Shown: positions 35,073 to 45,853 of the stretch, piece by piece
How the letters are laid out: each line of letters opens with the position of its first letter
Numbering within the stretch: position 1 is the stretch's first letter
Assembly (NCBI GenBank): GCA_012513645.1
Contig: JAAZBU010000045.1
Location: 1-52,561 of the forward strand
Source of the DNA: Clostridiales bacterium
GTDB lineage: Bacteria; Bacillota; Clostridia; Christensenellales; Aristaeellaceae
DNA: 52,561 nucleotides
Direction of reading: 5' to 3'
Program-made: the position numbers and the translations under genes
The notes under the pieces: generated by a model
The model's database searches: none
What the model saw: only the letters and a program-made list of their open reading frames with translations
What the model was told of the DNA's origin: nothing

Positions 35073-36040
35073 GATGGCTGTCCTTTATCGGTTTCGTAGC
35101 GCTCATACGCGTGCACGATGCGCTGCACCAAGTCGTTACGCACCACGTCTACATCCCTCAACTGAATGAGGCTTACCCCCTCAACGTCTTTAAGCACCTC
35201 GCGCGCCACCTGCAGGCCGGAGAGCTTGTGCGCAGGCAGGTCCACCTGGGTGAGATCGCCCGTAACCACACAGCGTGCATTTTTGCCCATGCGCGTTAAA
35301 AACATCTTCATCTGCTCACTGGTGGTGTTTTGCGCCTCATCCAGAATGATGAAGGCATCATTGAGCGTGCGGCCGCGCATGAAGGCAAGCGGGGCTACCT
35401 CCACGGTGCCTTTTTCAAGCAGCGCCAGATAGGCATCCTGACCCATCATCTCAAACAGGGCATCGTATAGCGGGCGCAGGTAGGGGTCCACCTTCTGGGC
35501 CATGTCACCGGGTAAAAAGCCCAGCTTTTCACCCGCCTCCACAGCCGGACGGGTCAGGATGATGCGCTCCACATCCTTGTTGCGCAGGGCAAGCACAGCC
35601 ATGGCGATGGCCAGATAGGTCTTGCCTGTGCCGGCGGGCCCCACCGCCACGGTGAGGGGGGTGTTGCGCATGGCATCTACATAGGCCATCTGGCCGGCGG
35701 TTTTGCTGCGTATGCGGTTGCCGCGATAGGTGCAGGCCACCACATCGCTGAATATTTCTTCAGCCCGGTCGCCGTGCCCCTCGCGCACCAGCGAACACAG
35801 GTAGCGCACCATGCCTACATCGATGGATTGCCCCTCGTACAGCTGGTGTGTCAGTTTGTCGATCACCTGGTGGGCCATTTGCCGCATGGGCTCTTCGCCC
35901 TGTATATGAAAACCATTATCCCGCAGCACAATGCTGACGGAAAATTCCTGCTCGATCACACGGATGTACTGGTCGTTCATGCCAAACAGCGCCTGGTAAA
36001 CATCAAGATTCTTCATGGACAAGGCCAAAGAGTGTATCAT
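35069..36040 (-). CDS. phoH: PhoH-like ATPase
   Basis: A P-loop ATPase of the PhoH family, possibly linked to RNA processing; its molecular role is unsettled. The Walker A motif is VGPAGTGKTYLA (about residue 133), followed by ILTRPAVEAGEKLGFLPGD, and the Walker B region is FIILDEAQNTT. The 323 residues are normal. The ATG at 36040 touches AGGAG directly, so TTG 36028 or ATG 36016 could be the real start. It heads the phoH-pgpH-ybeY-cdd-era-apbE operon. Confidence 0.93.
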   Translation of the reverse strand: MIHSLALSMKNLDVYQALFGMNDQYIRVIEQEFSVSIVLRDNGFHIQGEEPMRQMAHQVIDKLTHQLYEGQSIDVGMVRYLCSLVREGHGDRAEEIFSDVVACTYRGNRIRSKTAGQMAYVDAMRNTPLTVAVGPAGTGKTYLAIAMAVLALRNKDVERIILTRPAVEAGEKLGFLPGDMAQKVDPYLRPLYDALFEMMGQDAYLALLEKGTVEVAPLAFMRGRTLNDAFIILDEAQNTTSEQMKMFLTRMGKNARCVVTGDLTQVDLPAHKLSGLQVAREVLKDVEGVSLIQLRDVDVVRNDLVQRIVHAYERYETDKGQPS

Positions 36041-36106
36041 CTCCTTCTTTCATCAGGGCTATATGCCCCTGTCATTTTACTATAATGCGGCCCTTGGCGC
36101 AATCTT

Positions 36107-36135
36107 TTGACGGGATTGGCCAATCGTGTTATGAT
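36107..36135 (+). promoter_or_regulatory. Promoter of the glycosyltransferase gene
   Basis: TTGACG (36107-36112), a 17-base spacer and TATGAT (36130-36135) are near consensus and end 24 bases before the GTG start. The same intergenic region must also hold the phoH promoter on the other strand; a TATAGT lies there at 36085..36080 without a clear -35 box. Confidence 0.75.
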
Positions 36136-36158
36136 TCTCACAGAAAAGCAGCAAGGAA

Positions 36159-36968
36159 GTGAAAGTATTGGGCCTTCCCTTGGTGAGCGTGATTGTTCCC
36201 GTGTACAATGCCCAGAAGTGTTTGTCCGCATGCCTTGACAGCGTGCTCAATCAAAACTATCCCCGGTTAGAAGTGATTCTGGTCAACGACGGTAGCCGTG
36301 ACCAGAGCCTTGCACTGTGCCATGAGTATGCCGGGCGGGACAGCCGGATCAAGGTGATTGATCAGGAGAACGGGGGCCCGGGCGCTGCGCGAAATACCGC
36401 CTTGGCGGCAGCCACAGGGGAGTATCTGCACTTTATAGACAGCGATGATGTGGTGCCCCAGGGTGCTGTTCAGGCCATGGTAACCGCCATGGAGGGGCAG
36501 GATCTGGTGATCGCCCATTTTCAGATATGCACGCCGCAAAGCGCCAGCAGGCGCGGCCTGATCAAGCAGGAAATGCAGATGGACCGCGCCGCCTTTCTGG
36601 AGGCGCTGATCATCTGGCCCGGCGCCTATTACTACAGCGCCATGTGGAACAAGATGTACAGGCGTGCTGTGGTGGAGGCCCATAACATCCGGTTTGATGA
36701 CACCATTATCTGGGGGGAGGACTGCCTGTTTAACATGGCATACGATCTGTATGTCCAGCAGGTGCGCTTCATCCCCATGGTTGTTTACCATTACTACCGC
36801 AAGGTATCCGGGCTCTCCTGGGGCTCGGTGTTTCAATTGCACAAGGGCATCCGCATCAAGAGCAAGATTTACAAAGCCCTCAAGCGCATCTATGTAGAGG
36901 CGGGGCTGTATCAAAAGCATTATTGGCGTGTGCAGCGCTATATCCTCAACGTGACGCTGATGGATTGA
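36159..36968 (+). CDS. Family 2 glycosyltransferase
   Basis: A GT-A fold glycosyltransferase that moves a sugar from a nucleotide donor. LVSVIVPVYNAQKCLSACLDSVLNQ, ILVNDGSRDQS, GGPGAARNTAL and FIDSDDVV (metal DxD-like) mark the catalytic half (1-110). The C-terminal half has the ED motif region WGEDCLFN. The ORF opens at GTG 36159, but TTG 36168 is better spaced from AAGGAAG. It stands alone with no other glycan genes, so acceptor and sugar cannot be named. Confidence 0.88.
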   Translation: MKVLGLPLVSVIVPVYNAQKCLSACLDSVLNQNYPRLEVILVNDGSRDQSLALCHEYAGRDSRIKVIDQENGGPGAARNTALAAATGEYLHFIDSDDVVPQGAVQAMVTAMEGQDLVIAHFQICTPQSASRRGLIKQEMQMDRAAFLEALIIWPGAYYYSAMWNKMYRRAVVEAHNIRFDDTIIWGEDCLFNMAYDLYVQQVRFIPMVVYHYYRKVSGLSWGSVFQLHKGIRIKSKIYKALKRIYVEAGLYQKHYWRVQRYILNVTLMD

Positions 36969-36971
36969 CCG

Positions 36972-38141
36972 CTATTTGTTAATGCGGTAAATGCCGCACT
37001 TGAGGTACTGTGTCTCCGGCGCCGCGGGCAGCGTGGGGTGATCCCGTCCCTGCTCGCGGAACTCTACCTGCATCAGGCGCACCTGGGCATCGTTGGCCGC
37101 CTGCAGGATGATCTCCTTAAACATGCCGGGCAATATGTGGTGCGAGCACGAGCAGGTGACCAAAAAACCGCCGTCGCGTATCATTTTCATGGCGCGCAGG
37201 TTGATTTCCTTGTATCCCTTGGTGGCGGATTCGGTCTTTGCCCTGGATTTGGCAAAGGCGGGCGGATCCAAAATGATGACATCATACTCCTCGCCTGCCT
37301 GTGACTGGGCGCGCAACAGGTCAAAGGCGTTGGCCGCTTCAAAGCGCACGTTCTCCATGCCATTGAGGGCCGCATTTTCTTGCGCCTGCGCGCAGGCATA
37401 GTCGGATATATCTACCCCCACCACGCTGCCGGCGCCGTAGTGCGCGGCGTGCAGCGCAAAGCTGCCCGTGTGGGTAAAGCAATCCAGCACCTTTGCACCC
37501 TTCACAAAGGGCGCGATGGCGGCGCGGTTTTCCTTTTGATCCAGAAAATACCCGGTTTTTTGCCCTGCCTTGACATCCACCAGAAATCGGATGCCGTTTT
37601 CCAGCATTTCCACCCGGTCGGGCACCTCGCCATACAGGATGCCCGTGGACTGTTCCATCCCCTCCAGCAGCCGGACGGGCACATCATTGCGCTCGTACAC
37701 GCCCACTGGGGACAGCAACTCCACAAGCGTATCCACCATCACCTGCTGAAATCGGCCCATCCCCAGTGACAGGCATTGCATGGAAAGCACTGGGCCGAAG
37801 CTGTCCACAATCACCGCGGGCAGGCCGTCCGCCTCTGCGTGTATCAGCCTGCAGGAACACAGATCGGCAAACTGCCTGCGGTAGTTGACGGCCCGCAGGA
37901 CACGGCCGCGGATAAAGGCATTGTCAATCGGCTCATCCTGATAGCTCACCACGCGCAGCGATATCTGCGACACCGGGTTGTATACCGCCCGGGCAAGGAA
38001 TATGCCCCTTTTGCTGTACACGCTCACCACATCGCCGGGGGCACAGCTTTTGTCGGCATGATCAATATCACTGGCAAACACCCAGGGATGTCCGCCCAAT
38101 ACGCGCTTTTCTTTTCCAGGTTTCAAATAAACGTTCGCCAT
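36972..38141 (-). CDS. rlmI: RlmI-like 23S rRNA (cytosine-5) methyltransferase
   Basis: A SAM-dependent RNA methyltransferase with an N-terminal PUA domain (VYLKPGKEKRVLGGHPWVFASDI), a central domain ending GQKTGYFLDQKENR, and a Rossmann core with KVLDCFTHTGSFALHAA and the catalytic-region motif ILDPPAFAKSR, then TCSCSHH. E. coli RlmI methylates C1962 of 23S rRNA. The 389 residues are normal. A GGAG precedes the ATG. The stop lies 3 bases from the convergent glycosyltransferase stop. Confidence 0.9.
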   Translation of the reverse strand: MANVYLKPGKEKRVLGGHPWVFASDIDHADKSCAPGDVVSVYSKRGIFLARAVYNPVSQISLRVVSYQDEPIDNAFIRGRVLRAVNYRRQFADLCSCRLIHAEADGLPAVIVDSFGPVLSMQCLSLGMGRFQQVMVDTLVELLSPVGVYERNDVPVRLLEGMEQSTGILYGEVPDRVEMLENGIRFLVDVKAGQKTGYFLDQKENRAAIAPFVKGAKVLDCFTHTGSFALHAAHYGAGSVVGVDISDYACAQAQENAALNGMENVRFEAANAFDLLRAQSQAGEEYDVIILDPPAFAKSRAKTESATKGYKEINLRAMKMIRDGGFLVTCSCSHHILPGMFKEIILQAANDAQVRLMQVEFREQGRDHPTLPAAPETQYLKCGIYRINK

Positions 38142-38185
38142 CTTGTCTCCGATCTGTCAATCAGCTGTGAATCAACCGTTTCGCC

Positions 38186-38214
38186 TTGCATCATACCACG
38201 GGAATGTCTATAAT
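38186..38214 (+). promoter_or_regulatory. Promoter of mntP
   Basis: TTGCAT (38186-38191), a 17-base spacer and TATAAT (38209-38214) precede the mntP start by 30 bases. The leader is too short for the yybP-ykoY manganese riboswitch that often controls mntP. Confidence 0.75.
38190..38198 (-). promoter_or_regulatory. Candidate extended -10 promoter of rlmI
   Basis: On the minus strand TGG followed by TATGAT forms an extended -10 element about 50 bases before the rlmI ATG. The -35 region is poor. It falls within the plus-strand mntP promoter. Confidence 0.45.
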
Positions 38215-38244
38215 GCAGCAGCGTTTTGCGTGGAGGTTGAAGAG

Positions 38245-38802
38245 TTGACGCTGTTGGAACTGTTGATTTTATCCGCCGGGCTGGCCATGGATGCCAGCGC
38301 TGTTGCGATCTGTAAAGGGGCCTGTATGCGCCGCTTCAGCAAAAAGGAAGCTGTGCTGATTGCCGTGTCCTTTGGGCTGTTCCAGGCGGCGATGCCCCTG
38401 ATTGGCTGGGCGCTGGGCAACAGGTTTATCCACTACATCCGCAGCGTTGACCACTGGATAGCCTTTGTGCTGCTGGCAGTCCTGGGCGGCAAGATGATAT
38501 GGGACGCGGTGCACGAGGAGGACGAGCTGGTTTGCGCGCCTCTGGAGATGAAGGAATTGCTGCTGCTTTCGGTGGCTACCAGCATTGACGCCCTGGCCGC
38601 CGGCATTGCCTTTGCGGTACTGGAGGTAAATATCATGCTGTCTGTGGCTGTGATCGGGGTCATTACGCTGGTGCTGTCCTTCCTGGGGGCGGTGGTTGGC
38701 TGCCGCTTCGGTGAAAAGTACCGGGGAAAGGCACAGATTGTCGGCGGGGTGGCGCTGTGCGCCATCGGCCTCAAGATATTGATCGACCACATGGCCGCCT
38801 GA
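38245..38802 (+). CDS. mntP: Manganese efflux pump MntP
   Basis: MntP exports Mn2+. The 185-residue protein has six hydrophobic helices and the two paired family motifs, SAGLAMDASAVAICKG in helix 1 and SVATSIDALAAGIAF in helix 4, whose Asp residues line the ion path. I chose TTG 38245 because GGAGG lies 8 bases upstream and the length fits; the longer ORF start at 38143 adds a non-homologous tail that covers the promoter. No riboswitch was seen. Confidence 0.93.
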   Translation: MTLLELLILSAGLAMDASAVAICKGACMRRFSKKEAVLIAVSFGLFQAAMPLIGWALGNRFIHYIRSVDHWIAFVLLAVLGGKMIWDAVHEEDELVCAPLEMKELLLLSVATSIDALAAGIAFAVLEVNIMLSVAVIGVITLVLSFLGAVVGCRFGEKYRGKAQIVGGVALCAIGLKILIDHMAA

Positions 38803-38804
38803 AT

Positions 38805-40208
38805 CTATTCAAAGTAGCGCGCCGCGTTGTGATAGCAAATGTCGCGCACGATGGTGCGCAATGCGCCGATGTCATTCGGATACTCGCCATAGGACACCCA
38901 TATCCCAATACGTTCGCACAGGATGCGCCGGAAGTATTCATGCCGTGAAAAGCTGGCAAAGGACCGGCTGTCCGCCGTCATGCCGATGCTGCGGTTGAGC
39001 AGGCTCAGGTTGGAAAGCAGCTGCAGGTGGCTCTGGATACCGTCCCGCTGGTTGTAAAACCGCCACGGCGGCCCAATCTGCAGCTTGCCCTGCAGGTCTG
39101 ATTGCTGAAAATTGCCGATCATGGAGCCTACCACATAGCTATGGGCAGGGTTGATGCAATAGAGGATGGTGCGGGGCAGGGACATCACACGCTCCTGCGC
39201 GTCCAGCAGGCGGGACAGGTTGTCCGCGATGGGCGCATCCGATACCGAGTCAAAGCCCACATCGGGGCCGTACAGGGCATACATGCGTTGATTGGTATTG
39301 CGCAGTGATCCGATATGATACTGCTGCACCCAGTTGCGCCGCGCATACAGCAGGCCCAGCTTGACTAGCAGCACGGTGCGGTAGGTGTCCGCCTGCTTTG
39401 CCTTGACCGGCTGACCGGACAGGGCACTTTTCAAGGCGCGGTCTGCCTTTTCTTCATCCAGGCGGAAGCGCGGCACGGTCTCCATCCGGTGATCGGCGGT
39501 GCGGCAGCCTACGGCATGAAAAAAATCCACTCTGCTTTCCAGTGCCTCGAGTAAATCACCCAGGCTTCGGATGGTTTTGTTGGTGGTTTCACCTAACTTG
39601 GCAATGAAGGCGGCGAAGCCCGGCTGATCGATCTGCATCGCTGAATCCGGGCTGAATGTGGGGCGGACGCGCACCTTGACGGCAGGTTGATTGATTAGCT
39701 GCTGATGCGCTTTCAAGCCGCTGAGCGGCTCCTCGGCCGTGTAGATCGTACGCACCCCAAAGCGCTCCAGCAGTGCCTGCGGACGATAGTCCGGGCTGCC
39801 GAGCTTCTCATTGCATTCATCCCATATCCGCTTGGCTGTCTGTTCGTTGAGCGGCTCACGGATGCCGAAGATTCGCTGCAGTTCCAGGTGGGTCCAGTGG
39901 TACAGGGGATTGCCAATGGCGCCCTGCAGCACCCTGGCATACGCCAGGAATTTGTCCCAATCCGGCGCGTTGCCGCGGATCAGATCCTCCTCAACGCCAT
40001 CGGTCAGCATCATGCGCCACTTGTAGTGGTCGTTGGCCAGCAGCAGATGCGTCAGGTTTTGAAACGGCTGGTTGGCTGCAATGGCGTCCGCGCTCAGGTG
40101 GGAGTGATAGTCAAATATAGGCATTTGCTCGGCGGATTCATGGAAAAGCTGGCTGGCAAGCCGGCCTGTGAGCAGAAACTCTCCACCCATAAAGGGCTTG
40201 ATATTCAT
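38805..40208 (-). CDS. uxaC: Glucuronate/galacturonate isomerase
   Basis: UxaC converts D-glucuronate to fructuronate and D-galacturonate to tagaturonate. Family segments are FDYHSHLSADAIAANQPF near residue 30, WTHLELQRIFGI, and a late FASFSRHEYFRRILCERIG. The 467 residues are full length. No other uronate gene (uxaB, uxuA, kdgK) is nearby. It overlaps udk by 4 bases (ATGA), an odd partner that suggests co-expression but not a shared pathway. Confidence 0.92.
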   Translation of the reverse strand: MNIKPFMGGEFLLTGRLASQLFHESAEQMPIFDYHSHLSADAIAANQPFQNLTHLLLANDHYKWRMMLTDGVEEDLIRGNAPDWDKFLAYARVLQGAIGNPLYHWTHLELQRIFGIREPLNEQTAKRIWDECNEKLGSPDYRPQALLERFGVRTIYTAEEPLSGLKAHQQLINQPAVKVRVRPTFSPDSAMQIDQPGFAAFIAKLGETTNKTIRSLGDLLEALESRVDFFHAVGCRTADHRMETVPRFRLDEEKADRALKSALSGQPVKAKQADTYRTVLLVKLGLLYARRNWVQQYHIGSLRNTNQRMYALYGPDVGFDSVSDAPIADNLSRLLDAQERVMSLPRTILYCINPAHSYVVGSMIGNFQQSDLQGKLQIGPPWRFYNQRDGIQSHLQLLSNLSLLNRSIGMTADSRSFASFSRHEYFRRILCERIGIWVSYGEYPNDIGALRTIVRDICYHNAARYFE

Positions 40209-40834
40209 ACGTCAGCGCCGCCCCTTTGGCCCTCCAAAGCATCACGCAAATACCCGGCCAGGATTTCGACAATGCGCGTATTTTTCCCGCCGCGCATCAC
40301 CACCACATCGGCCTGGTTGATATAGTTGCGGATATACTTGTCATACATGGGTTTGACGGTGCTGAGGTATTGGGCCGTCACCGAGTCGATGGAGCGCTCG
40401 CGCTCCTTCATGTCGCGGTTGATGCGGCGCAGCAGGCAGATATCGGCCTCAACATTCATGTACAGCCGCAGGTACATCTGCTCGTACAGGCGTTTGTCAT
40501 AAAAGGCATGGATGCCCTCCAGCAAGAGCACCTGCGCGGGGTAGAGCAGCTCATCCCGGTCGCTGCGACGGTGCTGGGTAAAATCGTAGGCACGGCGCTG
40601 GATGGGGCGGCCGGCCAACAGCTCGGTCATGTCGTGCAGCAGCAGGTCATGGTCGAAAATGCCCGGCTCATCGTAGTTGAGCTGGGCGCGCTGCTCCAAC
40701 GACAGCTCAGGGTGGTCAATATAATACGCATCCTGATTGATGACCAGGCAGCCAACATTGAGCGCCTTGACCAACTCCTGTGAGAGGGTAGTTTTCCCCG
40801 AGCCGCTGGCACCGCATACCCCGATAAACAGCAT
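40205..40834 (-). CDS. udk: Uridine kinase
   Basis: Udk phosphorylates uridine and cytidine for salvage. The P-loop GVCGASGSGKTT is at the N-terminus, followed by INQDAYY, LNYDEPGIFDHDLL, YDFTQHRR, LLLEGIHAFYDKRL, and a lid with LLRRINRDMKERERS. I chose ATG 40834 (209 residues) because AAGGAGGG lies 7 bases upstream; the longer ORF start at 40891 falls in the promoter. It pairs functionally with the cytidine deaminase found elsewhere in the window. Confidence 0.92.
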   Translation of the reverse strand: MLFIGVCGASGSGKTTLSQELVKALNVGCLVINQDAYYIDHPELSLEQRAQLNYDEPGIFDHDLLLHDMTELLAGRPIQRRAYDFTQHRRSDRDELLYPAQVLLLEGIHAFYDKRLYEQMYLRLYMNVEADICLLRRINRDMKERERSIDSVTAQYLSTVKPMYDKYIRNYINQADVVVMRGGKNTRIVEILAGYLRDALEGQRGGADV

Positions 40835-40862
40835 CCTTTTGCCCTCCTTATTGTCTGGGCAA

Positions 40863-40891
40863 ACGATAGCGAAAACCCCCTGGATTGTCAA
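40863..40891 (-). promoter_or_regulatory. Promoter of udk-uxaC
   Basis: On the minus strand TTGACA (40891-40886), a 17-base spacer and TATCGT (40868-40863) precede the udk ATG by about 28 bases. It is divergent from the metK promoter, with a gap of about 33 bases between the two -35 boxes. Confidence 0.75.
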
Positions 40892-40924
40892 GCAGAGCCT
40901 TGCTCCTGAATGCTACCGTTGTAC

Positions 40925-40953
40925 TTGACTTTGCCTGAATCGGTTGATATGAT
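40925..40953 (+). promoter_or_regulatory. Promoter of the SAM riboswitch-metK transcript
   Basis: TTGACT (40925-40930), a 17-base spacer and TATGAT (40948-40953) are near consensus. Transcription would start near 40960, about 10 bases before the riboswitch P1 stem. Confidence 0.8.
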
Positions 40954-40968
40954 ATGGCCGAACTGAAT

Positions 40969-41072
40969 ATCCTTATCAAGAGCGGCGGAGGGACTGGCCC
41001 TGTGAAGCCCGGCAACCGGCCAAAGGAGGCAAGGTGCTAAATCCAGCGGCGCACCGCGCCGGCAGATAAGGC
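40969..41072 (+). ncRNA. SAM-I (S-box) riboswitch
   Basis: The conserved S-box core is clear: CTTATCAAGAG opens P1, then GGAGGGACTGGCCC, TGAAGCCCGGCAACC, AAGGTGCTAAATCC and the closing AGATAAGG. The class binds S-adenosylmethionine and usually shuts down methionine and SAM genes when SAM is high. It lies upstream of metK. Confidence 0.95.
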
Positions 41073-41124
41073 TTACGGCACGCTTATCTGAATGGTAGGC
41101 GTATTTCTTTGGGAGGAGACAACC
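41063..41124 (+). promoter_or_regulatory. Expression platform of the SAM riboswitch
   Basis: The 3' arm of P1, CAGATAAG (41063-41070), can instead pair with CTTATCTG (41083-41090), a hairpin that excludes P1. A strong terminator with a long U-run is not obvious; ACGC/GCGT followed by ATTTCTTT (41081-41109) is only a weak candidate. The metK ribosome site GGGAGGAG follows. The switch may act by a weak terminator or at translation. Confidence 0.55.
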
Positions 41125-42300
41125 ATGCGGAAACTTTTTACGTCTGAATCGGTCACCGAGGGGCACCCGGACAAGGTGTGCGACCAGGTGTCCGATGCAA
41201 TACTGGATGCCATACTGGCGCAGGACCCCTATGCGCGCGTGGCCTGTGAAACAACGGCGACCACCGGGCTGGTCTTCGTGATGGGGGAAATCACCACCAA
41301 TACCTATGTATCCATCCCGGACATCGCCCGCAGTGTGGTGCTGGATATTGGCTACAACAGCTCCAAAATGGGCTTTGACGGCAACACCTGCTCGGTGCTC
41401 ACCTCGGTGCACGAGCAATCGCCCGACATCTCTGCCGGCGTATCCAACGCCCAGGAAACGCGGGAAACCGGGACAGCCAAGCAGGAAACCGGCGCCGGCG
41501 ACCAGGGCATGATGTTTGGCTATGCCTGCAACGAAACCCCTGAGTTGATGCCCATGGCCATCGCGCTGGCGCACCGCCTGACCCGCAGGATGACCGAGGT
41601 GCGAAAGAGTGGCCTGTGCCCCTGGATGCGGCCGGACGGCAAGTCCCAGGTGACGGTGGCCTATGAGGATGGCAAGCCGGTGTGCATCGACAACATCGTC
41701 ATCTCCACCCAGCATGACGAGCGGATTCAGCAGGATGCCATCGCTCAGGCCATGGTGGAACATGTGATTCGCCCGGTGGTGCCCGAGCACCTGATGAATG
41801 ACGCCACCCGCTTTCTGATCAACCCCAGCGGCCGGTTTGTAATCGGCGGCCCTGCCGGGGACAGCGGTCTGACCGGGCGCAAAATCATCGTGGATACCTA
41901 CGGCGGCTACGCACCGCATGGCGGCGGATGCTTCAGCGGCAAGGACCCCACCAAGGTAGACCGCTCTGCCTCCTACATGGCGCGCTACCTGGCCAAGAAC
42001 GTGGTGGCCGCCGGCCTGGCAGAGCGCTGCCAGATTGCCATCGCCTACGCCATCGGCGTGGCGCGGCCGGTCAGCTTCGCGGTGGACACCTTTGGCACGG
42101 CCAGTGTTTCGGATTTCGCCATCGAAAAGGCGCTGCTCAGCCTGGTCAGCCTGACGCCGGATGCCATCATCAGCCGGCTGGACCTGCGCCGCCCCATCTA
42201 CCGGCAGACGGCCAGCTACGGTCACTTTGGCCGCACCGATGTGGACCTGTCCTGGGAGCGGACCGACCTGACCGAGGCGCTGCGCAGCGCGGTGAACTGA
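41125..42300 (+). CDS. metK: S-adenosylmethionine synthetase
   Basis: MetK makes SAM from methionine and [28 protein letters not shown] opens the protein; [12 protein letters not shown] and the P-loop-like [17 protein letters not shown] are the two family signatures. I chose ATG 41125 (391 residues), which follows GGGAGGAG, over the ORF start at 41092, which lies in the leader. It is controlled by the SAM riboswitch, so product feedback is expected. Confidence 0.98.
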   Translation: MRKLFTSESVTEGHPDKVCDQVSDAILDAILAQDPYARVACETTATTGLVFVMGEITTNTYVSIPDIARSVVLDIGYNSSKMGFDGNTCSVLTSVHEQSPDISAGVSNAQETRETGTAKQETGAGDQGMMFGYACNETPELMPMAIALAHRLTRRMTEVRKSGLCPWMRPDGKSQVTVAYEDGKPVCIDNIVISTQHDERIQQDAIAQAMVEHVIRPVVPEHLMNDATRFLINPSGRFVIGGPAGDSGLTGRKIIVDTYGGYAPHGGGCFSGKDPTKVDRSASYMARYLAKNVVAAGLAERCQIAIAYAIGVARPVSFAVDTFGTASVSDFAIEKALLSLVSLTPDAIISRLDLRRPIYRQTASYGHFGRTDVDLSWERTDLTEALRSAVN

Positions 42301-42320
42301 TCGCTGAATACGCATAGACA

Positions 42321-42355
42321 AAGCGGGCAACTCGTGACAGAGTCGCCCGCTTTTT
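42321..42355. terminator. Bidirectional terminator between metK and livF
   Basis: The stem AAGCGGGC (42321-42328) and GCCCGCTT (42345-42352), with an inner CTC/GAG, is followed by five T on the plus strand. On the minus strand TTTGTCT follows the stem, so it may end both convergent units. Confidence 0.87.
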
Positions 42356-42370
42356 CGACCATGCAATGAT

Positions 42371-43061
42371 TTATGTGCCCAAGTAGGCCTTCTTGACATC
42401 CTCATCCTGCAGGAGGGCGCTGGCAGGCCCATCCTTGACGATGTCGCCGGTCTCCAGCACATAGGCGCGGTGGGCAATGGACAGGGCCATGTTGGCGTTC
42501 TGTTCCACCAGCAGCACGGTGGTGCCATCCGCATTGATGCCGCGGATGATGGCAAAGATTTCCTGCACCAGAATGGGGGACAGGCCCATGGAGGGCTCGT
42601 CCATCATCATCAGCTTGGGGCGGGCCATCAGCGCGCGGCCCATGGCGAGCATCTGCTGTTCGCCGCCTGACAGCGTGCCTGCGGCCTGCCTGCGCCGCTC
42701 CTTCAGGCGGGGGAAGTGGTCAAACACCATATAAAAGTCCCGATCCACCTCCTGCCTGTCCTTGCGGGTGAAGGCCCCCATCTCCAGGTTTTCCATCACC
42801 GTCATCCGGGAGAACACACGCCGTCCCTCGGGCACCTGCACCAGGCCCAGCGTGACAAGCTGGTGGGCGGGTACCTTGCGGATGTCCTGCCCGTCAAATG
42901 CAATCTCGCCGCTTTTGCAGGGGATAAGCCCGGACAGCGCGTACAGGATGGAGGTTTTGCCGGCCCCGTTGGCACCGATCAGCGTAACGATTTCGCCCTC
43001 GTTGACATGGAAGGAGATATCATGCAGCGCATGGATGGCGCCGTAATATAGGTTTAGTTGA

Positions 43062-43075
<14 letters not shown>
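42371..43075 (-). CDS. livF: Branched-chain amino acid ABC transporter ATPase LivF
   Basis: One of two ATPases of the LIV-I-type importer. Walker A is LIGANGAGKTSIL, the signature motif is LSGGEQQMLAMGRALMARPKLMMMDEPS, and FSRMTVMENLEMGAF is typical of LivF. I chose ATG 43075 (234 residues), with AGAGGGGGA upstream; the ORF track extends into livG in another frame. It overlaps the LivM-LivG gene by 14 bases and is the last gene of the operon. Confidence 0.95.
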
Positions 43076-44930
<1,855 letters not shown>

Positions 44931-44938
44931 GCGATCAC

Positions 44939-45817
44939 CTACACTTTCTCACGCGTCCGCCGGCCCAGCAGGCCGGAGGGCTTAAACAGCAGCACCACGA
45001 TGAGGATACCATAGACCACCGCATCGCTGAGCCGGGAGGAGATGTAGGCTTTGGTCAGGCTTTCGGCAAGGCCCATGATCAGGCCGCCCAGCATGGCCCC
45101 CGGGATGATGCCGATGCCGCCCAGCACCGCCGCAATGAATGCCTTCAGGCCCGGCAGGGAGCCCAGCGTGGGGGAAACGGTGGGATACGCCAACCCGTAC
45201 AGCACGGACCCAATGCCGGCCAGCGCGCAGCCAATGGCAAAGGTAAAGGTGATGGTGGTGTTGACGTTGATGCCCATCAGCTGGGCCGCGTCATAATCCT
45301 CCGACACCGCGCGCATGGACTTGCCGGCGCGCGACTTGGCCACCAACACCTGCAACAGGATCATCAGCGCGGCGGACACAACGATGGTGAGCACCGTGGT
45401 AAAGCCGATTTGCAGCCCGCCGATGGAAAGAGGCGGTATATTCAGCGAGAAGGGGTACGGCTTGGGTGTTGGCGTAAAGATCAGCAGCGCCAGGTTTTGC
45501 AGCAGCATGCTGACGCCGATGGCGGTGATCAGTGAAGAGATGCGCGGTGAGGACCGCAGCGGCTTGTAAGCGATGCGCTCAATCAGCACGCCAAACAGCA
45601 CGCAGACCAGAATCACCAGCACAACCACAACAGGGAATGGCAGCCCAAGCATGGTGGTGAGCACCACCGCCGTATAGGCCCCTACCATCAAAATATCACC
45701 GTGCGCGAAGTTAATCAGGCGCACGATGCCATATACCATCGTATAACCCAGCGCAATCAAGGCATAGATGCTGCCTACATGCAGTCCGTTGATGAGCTGG
45801 TTGAGGAATAATGTCAC
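44939..45817 (-). CDS. livH: Branched-chain amino acid ABC transporter permease LivH
   Basis: A 292-residue membrane permease. LNQLINGLHVGSIYALIALGYTMVYGIVRLINFAHGDILMVGAY at the start is diagnostic for LivH, as is the later SRAGKSMRAVSEDYDAAQLMGI coupling loop. The C-terminus ends LLFKPSGLLGRRTREKV. It lies 8 bases before the LivM-LivG gene and 84 bases after livK. Confidence 0.95.
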   Translation of the reverse strand: MTLFLNQLINGLHVGSIYALIALGYTMVYGIVRLINFAHGDILMVGAYTAVVLTTMLGLPFPVVVVLVILVCVLFGVLIERIAYKPLRSSPRISSLITAIGVSMLLQNLALLIFTPTPKPYPFSLNIPPLSIGGLQIGFTTVLTIVVSAALMILLQVLVAKSRAGKSMRAVSEDYDAAQLMGINVNTTITFTFAIGCALAGIGSVLYGLAYPTVSPTLGSLPGLKAFIAAVLGGIGIIPGAMLGGLIMGLAESLTKAYISSRLSDAVVYGILIVVLLFKPSGLLGRRTREKV

Positions 45818-45853
45818 TGGTTACATCACCATCCGCTTCCTAATCGCAGACGC

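Noticed and set aside
36081-36086. Plus-strand TATAAT at 36081
   Set aside because: No -35 box at a suitable distance, and the better promoter TTGACG-N17-TATGAT lies just downstream.
40888-42555. 555-codon minus-strand ORF over metK
   Set aside because: It runs antisense through metK, the SAM riboswitch and the metK promoter, and has no recognisable domain.
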